Source of the DNA: Bacteroidota bacterium | GTDB lineage: Bacteria; Bacteroidota; Bacteroidia; J057 | DNA: 18,477 bases | Assembly: GCA_963169475.1 (NCBI GenBank) | Contig: CAUJFT010000206.1 | Location: 1 to 18,477 of the forward strand | Reading direction: 5' to 3' | Shown: piece by piece, positions 8,731 through 15,061 of the stretch | Layout of the letters: the number at the start of each line of letters is the position of its first letter | Numbering within the stretch: the stretch's first letter is position 1 | The notes under the pieces: model-generated | Database searches by the model: none | What the model was told of the DNA's origin: nothing | The model's input: the letters and a program-made list of their open reading frames with translations, nothing else | Made by a program: the position numbers and the translations under genes

Positions 8731-9750
8731 TTATAACTTTGCCTTTTGATTGGGTTTTTCTAATGTTCTTTCTAAAAATCTATAATACTTCTTTTGTTTT
8801 ATCTTTGAATACTTATCAAATAATAGTTTTGCGGTTTCGTATTGATTTTTTTGCATACAATGCACAATTGTACGGGTTAAATAAATATCATGTGCTTCGG
8901 ATTTTAAGAGGGAATCGGATAGCTTTAGGGAATAGATTTGAGGATTTTCGGACTTTACTTTATCTTTACTTAACCATTTAAAATATTGATTAAGATACAA
9001 ATAATAATAATAAGAAAAAATCGCATCTTCATTATCTAAGGGAACCCCTTCCATTAATCCACCCGGAATAGGCTTATTTCCGACAGCTACCATTTTACTA
9101 TAAGCCTTAAAATAAGTCAGTTCATTATGCTCAAATTTCACAAACCACTCCGGAAGCGAAAGGGAATCTTTCATTTTATCTAAGAAATCAATCTCATTTT
9201 TTGTGAGTGAGTCTACTTTTTTGGCATATTGATTTAGGTCTTCGGAAGAGAGGGTACTAACTTGGGTATAAACCCGATTTTCTGCTAAACGATAAAAACG
9301 GCATATCTCTGAAGCAGCTCCTTTAAACTTCACCGAATCAAGGGTCTGGGAAGAAGGATTTAAAGAAAAGTATATCGTGAGAGAACTATCTGGTATTAAA
9401 AAGACCTCTACACTTTCTCCTTCTATATAAATCGTTGCAGGACGAGGGCTATTTACATCAATATCAATTATATATGCTCCTGAATCGCTTGCCACTGCTG
9501 GTACGGACTCTCTCTGCCCCTCTATCACATTATTAAAAACGGCATTTATCATCAATTCTCCGCTTTTCGTAAGCGGGACAAGGGTAATAGTACTTTTGCT
9601 ATAAAAGCTAAACTCAGGGTCATCTTTTTTTATGTAATGAGAATAATACGAAAGCCCTAAGATATATAGTAATATCAATACGGAGATCACTGTAGGAGCC
9701 GGAGTCCTGAATAAATCTTGCGTGAGTCCTTTGTAAGGAAGTTGTGTCAT
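8731..9750 (-). CDS. Membrane-anchored protein resembling the N-terminal region of TlpA-like disulfide reductases, lacking the thioredoxin domain
   Basis: A 339-residue protein with a short N-terminal tail and a single uncleaved membrane segment at about 18-37 (PTVISVLILLYILGLSYYSH), so the bulk is probably periplasmic. Residues 45-150 are beta-rich and include PATIYIEGESVEVFLIPDSS, resembling the DUF4369-like N-terminal domain of Bacteroidota TlpA-family proteins. Residues 150-330 are helical, with LPEWFVKFEHNELTYFKAY and YYYYLYLNQYFKWL, like the middle region of those proteins. The chain ends at KKYYRFLERTLEKPNQKAKL, about where a thioredoxin domain would normally begin, and no CxxC is present. 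The adjacent 3' DNA does not encode one. It may be a structural or non-catalytic paralogue. The resemblance is by pattern only. Confidence 0.7.
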   Translation of the reverse strand: MTQLPYKGLTQDLFRTPAPTVISVLILLYILGLSYYSHYIKKDDPEFSFYSKSTITLVPLTKSGELMINAVFNNVIEGQRESVPAVASDSGAYIIDIDVNSPRPATIYIEGESVEVFLIPDSSLTIYFSLNPSSQTLDSVKFKGAASEICRFYRLAENRVYTQVSTLSSEDLNQYAKKVDSLTKNEIDFLDKMKDSLSLPEWFVKFEHNELTYFKAYSKMVAVGNKPIPGGLMEGVPLDNEDAIFSYYYYLYLNQYFKWLSKDKVKSENPQIYSLKLSDSLLKSEAHDIYLTRTIVHCMQKNQYETAKLLFDKYSKIKQKKYYRFLERTLEKPNQKAKL

Positions 9751-10095
9751 TTATAAAAAAATTTTCCGGTTTAGTATGTAAACGGGGCGCAATTTAAAAC
9801 GTTTTTTTGCAATTTTCATAATTATTTGCGCTCTGTGGCAAGGAGATTTTATGTAATTTATATGTATAAGGATAAAATACAAGTATAACATGGTGGGTTT
9901 TGTCAAAAATATGATGCTGCCGTAAATCGAATGATATATTTTGTAATTATTTAATAATCATCTACTTTAAGCAAGCTATCCACTTATTTATGACACTACC
10001 CAAAATATGGACGTTATACCCTAAATTAGTGCAAGATATTTATTCAAACAGAATTTTTGGCTTTGTTGAAGGGTAAGCCATAGGTGTTGAGTCGG
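9751..10095. other. 345-bp intergenic region
   Basis: An AT-rich gap between two minus-strand genes. It should hold the promoter of the gene ending at 8731 and the 3' end of the propeller–thioredoxin transcript. I see a weak 6-bp stem (10058-10063 with 10075-10080) after the upstream gene, without a U-tract. I find no exact TAnnTTTG near 9750 and no convincing ORF or RNA gene. Confidence 0.4.
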
Positions 10096-10428
10096 CTATC
10101 CTTTGCCTTTAAAGCCCTTAATCATAAGCAAAATTTCAGCTTCGTTCTCTAATGTCTCCTGTACCTCCTTCTTGATGCTTCCTTTTTCCATAAAAAGGAG
10201 TTTCGCGTTGGTGAAGTGAGGGATATATTTGAGGTACTCACCCTTAGCATCTATCGTTACATTCGAGAAGTCTGATAGGTTGTAATCTTTGGTAAATGCC
10301 TTATACTCCCATTCGTTTTCAAATAAAAGATAAGGGAAGATGTGAGGGTTTTGCTTCACCGATTTGAGGGTTTCTAAAATGGATTTTAGGCAAGGTCCGC
10401 AGGTTTTGGCTACGGGTATCGCTACGAC
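10096..10428 (-). repeat. Duplicated 3' block encoding the CGPC domain (copy 1; partner 12592-12924)
   Basis: This 333-bp segment aligns without gaps to 12592-12924 with about 13 differences by eye (roughly 96% identity). Only four change the protein (S/L, I/V, E/G, A/T). Similarity drops abruptly on both sides: at the stop codon, and just after the codons for VAIPV. Confidence 0.9.
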
Positions 10429-11760
10429 TAATGCCGACTTTTGAGGAATTAAGTTAGGGTTCTTGAAGTAGAGAGTGTTTTTTGTTATCTCTTCTTTTTG
10501 TTCTTTAACTGCGTATTGCGGTTCAAGGTCGGAAGCATTAGCAGGTAATACCTCAAACAAATGTAGATAATGGGTATCAGCTATGGTTTTAAGTAGTTCA
10601 TAATCATAAAACCATAGCCCCTCCGAAGAAAAAAGTATAGGAACTCCAATACCATACGGTATTCTATCTTCCGCAATGATATTGAATGTGCTATCCATAA
10701 TCATTAAACCGTGGTGAATTTTGTTTTTTACTTCGACATTACTATGGGGATATGGGGGCAAAACCAAAAGTCGAGCATACTGATGGGTTGTGTAGTTAGT
10801 AAAAATAGAGCTATATTTTGATGATTTTTCTCCATAAATACTATAAGTCTGAAATTTTTCCACAGTATAAATCGTATCAATCAATGATGACTTAGGGCAA
10901 AATTTTTTTGATTTTCCGGATAAAAAATCGGTTTGATATACAATGGGGGTTGAAGCACTACTAGATATAAAACTATTCACTAATCCCTGAGTGGTTTGGG
11001 CGCAAGAGAATCCATCGCCTTTGAGATAAGAGGATATAGGGAAATGAAAAAAATACGGAGTAGTTTTGTTTGAAATAAGATTTAAATCTATAGCGGAAGG
11101 GGTTACGTATTGAGGATAGAAACCCGTTTCATATACTCTATTATACCTATTCAAAGGAATTAAAATATTATTGTTATTAATAATAAATCCATTATGAATA
11201 TCCCCCATTTTGGGAATACAAACACTATCTTTGGATATGAAATGTTTTTGGCTACACCTTACTGGTAAATCGCATAAATCATAATAGCGTATATAATCTA
11301 CGTTTTGATTTGTCAAAATTAAAGTACTATCATATAATCCATAGGAATTGCTAAAACTAAAAAATACGGAGTCTTTGTTTAGATATCTAAACTGTGTGAA
11401 AACCTTCCCTTTTAAAGGAGAAAGTTCACTATAGAAGACCTCTTTTCCGCTATAAATATCATAAATTCCCATACTTACCTCTGTGGGTTTTGTCATAAAT
11501 AAACATGCAAGAGATTCTTTTCCTATTGTATCAATAAAAGTATGAAAAAGGAAAGCGTAAGTACCCTTTTTATTCATGGGTATCTTAATTGTCCTTTTTA
11601 GATGAAATGAAAGTTTTTTAACAGGGATATTTTGGCAATCAGCATTAAATGCAAATAAAGGTATAAAAATTACAATAAAGATAATATCTACAATCCGTAA
11701 CTTATAAAATACCAAGTTAAATAGACGATGTTTTGAGATGTGATTTGCTTTTATTTTCAT
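10096..11760 (-). CDS. Exported propeller-like protein with C-terminal CGPC thioredoxin-like domain (copy 1)
   Basis: A 554-residue protein. Residues 23-40 form a hydrophobic export signal or anchor (IVDIIFIVIFIPLFAF); the ADCQ that follows is not a good lipobox. Residues about 50-430 are repeated beta strands resembling the six-bladed-propeller proteins of Bacteroidota (DUF4221-like), including DLCDLPVRC, IPLNRYNRVYETG and HHGLMIMDSTFNIIAE. Residues 442-554 form a compact domain with VAIPVAKTCGPCLKSILE; CGPC at 454-457 is the classical thioredoxin active-site motif. The last 111 residues are nearly identical to the second copy at 12592-14193, while the propeller part is only distantly related. 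It lies 121 bp downstream of a cysteine-rich lipoprotein gene, separated by a hairpin. The thioredoxin-like role is well supported; its substrate is unknown. Confidence 0.75.
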   Translation of the reverse strand: MKIKANHISKHRLFNLVFYKLRIVDIIFIVIFIPLFAFNADCQNIPVKKLSFHLKRTIKIPMNKKGTYAFLFHTFIDTIGKESLACLFMTKPTEVSMGIYDIYSGKEVFYSELSPLKGKVFTQFRYLNKDSVFFSFSNSYGLYDSTLILTNQNVDYIRYYDLCDLPVRCSQKHFISKDSVCIPKMGDIHNGFIINNNNILIPLNRYNRVYETGFYPQYVTPSAIDLNLISNKTTPYFFHFPISSYLKGDGFSCAQTTQGLVNSFISSSASTPIVYQTDFLSGKSKKFCPKSSLIDTIYTVEKFQTYSIYGEKSSKYSSIFTNYTTHQYARLLVLPPYPHSNVEVKNKIHHGLMIMDSTFNIIAEDRIPYGIGVPILFSSEGLWFYDYELLKTIADTHYLHLFEVLPANASDLEPQYAVKEQKEEITKNTLYFKNPNLIPQKSALVVAIPVAKTCGPCLKSILETLKSVKQNPHIFPYLLFENEWEYKAFTKDYNLSDFSNVTIDAKGEYLKYIPHFTNAKLLFMEKGSIKKEVQETLENEAEILLMIKGFKGKG

Positions 11761-11835
11761 GGGTTTAAAGTTAAAGTATTTTTGTTTTTAGCCTCTTCTT
11801 TGAGAGTAGTAACTATCCTTAAGTGTGGATTTATT

Positions 11836-11865
11836 ACAAGATAAGGGATAGTACCCTTATCTTGT
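11836..11865 (-). promoter_or_regulatory. Perfect 12-bp hairpin between lipoprotein and propeller–thioredoxin genes (copy 1)
   Basis: Arms 11836-11847 and 11854-11865 (ACAAGATAAGGG / CCCTTATCTTGT) pair perfectly around a 6-nt loop, 16 bp past the lipoprotein stop. On the minus strand the hairpin is followed by AATAAATCC rather than a clear U-run, so it may attenuate transcription or protect the lipoprotein mRNA rather than fully terminate. The second module has a hairpin of unrelated sequence in the same place. Confidence 0.65.
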
Positions 11866-11881
11866 TTCCTTAATATTTGTT

Positions 11882-12277
11882 TTAATCACAAATCCAATAC
11901 CATGCAACCCCATCAACTACCTCCCTACGACAACTATAGCCGCCTTCATCACAACGAAGAAAATGTCCAAGGTCATCTTGCACCCATGCTAATTCACAAT
12001 TTGAACGTGCTATTGAAAGTACTTCCTCATTATCAAATATATACAATTCGTACACTTTTCCTGAAACATTATCCTCGAACCAATATGCCGCTTGATACTC
12101 CCAAATCCCACCTGCCCCGAAATGGTGTCCGGACGGATCTTTTTCTGTGAGATTAGGAGAGTTTCTCATTGTTTGAAGGGTTGAAGTTCTGTAATGAGAG
12201 GCATAAGGACTAAGGGCTTCTTGAGCACAGCCCCCTAATAAAAAAACAATCGGAATCCATAAAAATAACTTTTTCAT
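11882..12277 (-). CDS. Small cysteine-rich lipoprotein (copy 1)
   Basis: A 131-residue lipoprotein with signal peptide MKKLFLWIPIVFLLGGC and lipobox LGGC (Cys17). The mature N-terminal half (to about residue 84) contains TEKDPSGHHFGAGGIWEYQ and AYWFEDNVSGKVYELYIFD and is nearly identical to the second copy. The C-terminal ~45 residues differ but keep four cysteines in order (SNCELAW, FLRCDEG, YSCRR, WYWICD), which could form two disulfides. I recognise no family. It is the first gene of a two-gene module; the next gene encodes a CGPC thioredoxin-like protein, suggesting a disulfide-related partnership. A 10-bp palindrome and a C8 run lie upstream. Confidence 0.8.
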   Translation of the reverse strand: MKKLFLWIPIVFLLGGCAQEALSPYASHYRTSTLQTMRNSPNLTEKDPSGHHFGAGGIWEYQAAYWFEDNVSGKVYELYIFDNEEVLSIARSNCELAWVQDDLGHFLRCDEGGYSCRREVVDGVAWYWICD

Positions 12278-12333
12278 AATACACTAACATTTAAGTGGTA
12301 AAAACAAAACCAAAAGCCTGTCATTTTCAAGGT

Positions 12334-12343
12334 AGTGCGCACT
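12334..12343. promoter_or_regulatory. Perfect 10-bp palindrome upstream of lipoprotein copy 1
   Basis: AGTGCGCACT is a perfect palindrome 56 bp before the lipoprotein ATG, in GC-richer DNA than its surroundings. It is retained at the same relative place in the second module (14750-14759). It is a candidate operator; no regulator is identified. Confidence 0.35.
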
Positions 12344-12394
12344 CGGTGGAAAGAACATACACAAAGCTCGGTGGCTTTTTTGAGAAAAGCAATA

Positions 12395-12402
12395 CCCCCC
12401 CC
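12395..12402. repeat. C8 homopolymer upstream of lipoprotein copy 1
   Basis: Eight consecutive C residues about 118 bp before the lipoprotein start codon. The equivalent tract in the second module has ten. Runs of this kind are prone to slipped-strand length change. Confidence 0.75.
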
Positions 12403-12591
12403 GTTTCTACCTTTTTATGTAGGTTTATGTCTTTAAGAGATAAGGCGTATCTCTGCCACCACTTTGCGGTAAAAGGATTTTATGGTTTACAAGATATTGT
12501 AAATCACGGGTAGCAGTAGCCTTTGTGGTTTTAGTGATTGAAATTGACTATCATTCCTTCTTCAAATTTTCCGACACAAGCCCGGTAAAGC

Positions 12592-12924
12592 CTATCCTTT
12601 GCCTTTAAAGCCCTTAATCATAAGCAAAATTTCAGTTTCGTTCTCTAATGTCCCCTGCACTTCCTTCTTGATACTTCCTTTTTCCATAAAAAGGAGTTTC
12701 GCATTGGTGAAGTGAGGGATATATTTGAGGTACTCGCCCTTAGCATCTACCGTTACATTCGAGAAGTCTGATAGGTTATAGTCTTTGGTAAATGCCTTAT
12801 ACTCCCATTCGTTTTCAAATAAAAGATAGGGGAAGATATGAGGGTTTTGCTTCACCAATTTGAGGGTTTCTAAAATGGATTTTAGGCAAGGTCCGCAGGT
12901 TTTGGCTACGGGTATCGCTACGAC
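12592..12924 (-). repeat. Duplicated 3' block encoding the CGPC domain (copy 2; partner 10096-10428)
   Basis: Gap-free counterpart of 10096-10428 with about 13 base differences in 333, most of them synonymous. The boundary coincides with the stop codon on one side and the start of the thioredoxin-like domain on the other. Confidence 0.9.
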
Positions 12925-14193
12925 GAGGGCAGAGCGGGGAGTGGTGAGAAGATGATTTTGGGAGAAATACAGAGAATTTTCTGATTGTTTATTTGCTCTT
13001 TCGCCCCCTTTCCCTTGTATAAGGCTACATATCTCTATCTCATAGGTGTTTAGTAATATCTTATTAGGGGTCAAGCCGGAATTTTGATAGTCATGGAAAA
13101 GAAGCCCCGATTTGGTATAAAATAACGGAACTCCGACACGCGCTAATTTACTTTCAGCGATAACCCGAAACGCTGAATCTATTAGCATCAGTCCATAATG
13201 AACTATGTTTTGCTGTTCGATGGTTGCGTCTTCTGGCGGGCTTAAGATTAATAATCTAAAGTAGCGGTTATTTAATGTGTCAGGAATTATCCGACCATAG
13301 CTATTAGCATACCTCCCAAAGGGAGAATAAGGACTTGGATTGCGGGATTCGTTCAGTGGAATTAGAATTGTATCTATCCATTCAGACTTGCAATAGTGAT
13401 GTATAGACTTCTTCGTCTCAAGATTATATTCGATGATTAATGGAGACATTGCCGGAGCTATTATAGGATAATGATTTTTCCCAAGCGTAATTTGATATTT
13501 TCCATATCCCTCCCATAAGTTATTCTGGATATATCGCGGAAAAGTAAATTCAATAGGGTAGTAATTTTCATTGAATAGATTGAGACTTACCAAAAACGGG
13601 GTTTTATAGCTTTCATACGTGTGGGTTTCAAATGCTTTCTGGTATCTTGAAAGGGGCAAGTAAATATTAGGACCAGATAGCAGTAATCCTTCCGGAATAT
13701 AAGAATACAGAAGGTAAGAGGCACTGTCTCTTGATATAGAAGGCTTGTCTTTACACCTTACTGGTAAATGGCATAAATCGATGTTTTTTTTAATATTCAT
13801 CGAACTATCAACTATCAGAAGCATACTATCGTGTATTCCCTTTTTGTTGATTAAAAGGAAAATAGAATCAAAATTTACAAACCTAAAAGAAGAAATGTTA
13901 TGACCTTTAAATCTGTTTAAATCCGAATGATAAAGCGTTTTCCCATCTGCTAAACGATATAAACCAATACTGTTTTCTTCGGGGTCTGTGTACATTAAGC
14001 AAACAATACACTCTTCCCCATTTTGGCTGAAAAAATGGGATTTCTTGATTTTTAACCCATTTTCACGAGTAGTAATTTCGATACTCTTCGTTTTATTTAA
14101 ACAAAGACCTGCTCGACTATTCTCTGTATTTTGAGAACTACATGATGTCAGAATAAAAAAAGCCATCAATCCTACAAAAACCAACTTTTTCAT
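12592..14193 (-). CDS. Propeller-like lipoprotein with C-terminal CGPC thioredoxin-like domain (copy 2)
   Basis: A 533-residue protein beginning with a lipoprotein signal, MKKLVFVGLMAFFILTSC, with lipobox LTSC at Cys18. This copy should therefore be lipid-anchored, unlike copy 1. Residues about 35-395 carry propeller-like strands related to DUF4221-type proteins (FRFVNFDSIFLLI, DLCHLPVRC, IYLPLSRYQKAFETH, VHYGLMLIDSAFRVIAES). Residues 421-533 carry the thioredoxin-like domain with CGPC at 433-436. The two copies share order and scattered motifs throughout the propeller part but are strongly diverged there, whereas the last 111 residues differ at only four positions. It follows lipoprotein copy 2 by 107 bp with a 16-bp hairpin between. 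Redox activity is inferred from CGPC; the partner is unknown. Confidence 0.78.
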   Translation of the reverse strand: MKKLVFVGLMAFFILTSCSSQNTENSRAGLCLNKTKSIEITTRENGLKIKKSHFFSQNGEECIVCLMYTDPEENSIGLYRLADGKTLYHSDLNRFKGHNISSFRFVNFDSIFLLINKKGIHDSMLLIVDSSMNIKKNIDLCHLPVRCKDKPSISRDSASYLLYSYIPEGLLLSGPNIYLPLSRYQKAFETHTYESYKTPFLVSLNLFNENYYPIEFTFPRYIQNNLWEGYGKYQITLGKNHYPIIAPAMSPLIIEYNLETKKSIHHYCKSEWIDTILIPLNESRNPSPYSPFGRYANSYGRIIPDTLNNRYFRLLILSPPEDATIEQQNIVHYGLMLIDSAFRVIAESKLARVGVPLFYTKSGLLFHDYQNSGLTPNKILLNTYEIEICSLIQGKGGERANKQSENSLYFSQNHLLTTPRSALVVAIPVAKTCGPCLKSILETLKLVKQNPHIFPYLLFENEWEYKAFTKDYNLSDFSNVTVDAKGEYLKYIPHFTNAKLLFMEKGSIKKEVQGTLENETEILLMIKGFKGKG

Positions 14194-14247
14194 ACCGGAA
14201 ACTTGAACGAATATAACGAAAAATTAATTAGGGTTAGATTATTCGAC

Positions 14248-14290
14248 TACGATTTCCATAAAACAGAAGCACTATTTTATGGAAATCGTA
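14248..14290 (-). promoter_or_regulatory. Perfect 16-bp hairpin between lipoprotein and propeller–thioredoxin genes (copy 2)
   Basis: Arms 14248-14263 and 14275-14290 (ACGATTTCCATAAAA / TTTTATGGAAATCGT plus one flanking T-A pair) pair perfectly around an 11-nt loop, ending 10 bp before the lipoprotein stop codon. No U-run follows on the minus strand. It holds the same position as the copy 1 hairpin at 11836-11865 but has no sequence in common with it, so the structure rather than the sequence appears to be kept. Confidence 0.65.
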
Positions 14291-14300
14291 AGATACTAAG

Positions 14301-14693
14301 TTAGTCACATACCCAATACCAGCCGGGATATTTTTTATCCGCCCTACAACTTGACCCCTCGGGGATACACTCTACAAACTCTCCTTTGTCATTAATAACA
14401 TAAGTCATATCGCACTCTCCCCCTGCCTGCCTCAAAGCCTCCTCATTATCAAATATATACAATTCGTACATTTTTCCTGAAACATTATCTTCAAACCAAT
14501 ACGCCGCTTGATACTCCCAAATCCCACTTGCTCCGAAATGGTGTCCGGACGGATCTTTTTCTGTGAGATTAGGAGAGCTTCTCATTGTTTGAAGGGTTGA
14601 AGTTCTGTAATGAGAGGCATAAGGACTAAGGGCTTCTTGAGCACAGCCCCCTAATAAAAAAACAATCGGAATCCATAAAAATAACTTTTTCGT
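14301..14693 (-). CDS. Small cysteine-rich lipoprotein (copy 2), ATG start lost (ACG)
   Basis: The frame is homologous to lipoprotein copy 1 through the whole signal peptide (KKLFLWIPIVFLLGGC) and into the mature part, but the codon at the start position (14691-14693) is ACG instead of ATG. An in-frame TAG lies just upstream (separated only by TGT ATT), and the next ATG is at 14585, inside the mature region. That ATG would give a 94-residue product without export signal. So the gene either uses a weak ACG or ATT start, is silent, or is a recent pseudogene. The C-terminus is diverged from copy 1 but keeps four cysteines (GGECDM, FVECIPE, SSCRA, WYWVCD). The rest of the frame is intact, with only three other changes in the conserved N-terminal half. 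Confidence 0.65.
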   Translation of the reverse strand, partial: TKKLFLWIPIVFLLGGCAQEALSPYASHYRTSTLQTMRSSPNLTEKDPSGHHFGASGIWEYQAAYWFEDNVSGKMYELYIFDNEEALRQAGGECDMTYVINDKGEFVECIPEGSSCRADKKYPGWYWVCD

Positions 14694-14846
14694 AATACAC
14701 TAACATTTAAGTGGTAAAAACAAAACCAAAAGCCTGTCATTTTCAAGGTAGTGCGCACTCGGTGAAAAGAACATACACAAAGTTCATTTGGTATTTTGAG
14801 AAAAGCAATACCCCCCCCCCATTTCTACCTTTTTATGTAGGTTTAT
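14441..14846 (-). repeat. Duplicated 5' block: upstream region and first two-thirds of the lipoprotein gene (copy 2; partner 12025-12428)
   Basis: About 406 bp matching 12025-12428. It contains the same AGTGCGCACT palindrome (14750-14759), the poly-C run and a short CTAC...GTAG stem. Unit 2 as a whole runs 12592-14846 and unit 1 runs 10096-12428, in the same orientation, with 163 bp of unrelated sequence between. Confidence 0.9.
14811..14820. repeat. C10 homopolymer upstream of lipoprotein copy 2
   Basis: Ten consecutive C residues, two more than in the equivalent place of module 1. It lies about 118 bp upstream of the mutated lipoprotein start. Confidence 0.75.
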
Positions 14847-14926
14847 TAAGTCTTCTGTAACTATCCACGTGGGCAAAGTAATTGATTAACTGGGATTACG
14901 CAGTCAAAATATTTTGAAATTATATT

Positions 14927-14974
14927 CCGCAAAACCAAAAGCAAATTTTTCCGCAAAACTAAAAGTAAATTTTT
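14927..14974. repeat. Two tandem 24-bp imperfect repeats
   Basis: CCGCAAAACCAAAAGCAAAT followed by TTTT (14927-14950) is repeated at once at 14951-14974 with two differences (both C to T). The repeat lies between module 2 and the insertion sequence. Its role is unknown. Confidence 0.75.
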
Positions 14975-15061
14975 TGAGTATTTGAACCTCTTTGTTAAAA
15001 ATAAGCCAAAAGTGTCATTTTTACTATCTTTCACAAATGTAATTTATTTTATGAATATTTT

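Larger units (their letters stand above)
12025..12428 (-). repeat. Duplicated 5' block: upstream region and first two-thirds of the lipoprotein gene (copy 1; partner 14441-14846)
   Basis: About 404 bp aligning to 14441-14846 with scattered substitutions, a short divergent patch near 12367-12376, and a 2-bp length difference in the poly-C run. Conservation stops inside the lipoprotein gene just before the cysteine-rich C-terminal codons, and upstream just after the shared AGGTTTAT. Confidence 0.9.

Noticed and set aside
12295..12513. 72-residue plus-strand ORF upstream of lipoprotein copy 1
   Set aside because: It spans the duplicated regulatory block and poly-C run. The frame is not kept in the second copy because of the C8/C10 difference, so coding is unlikely.
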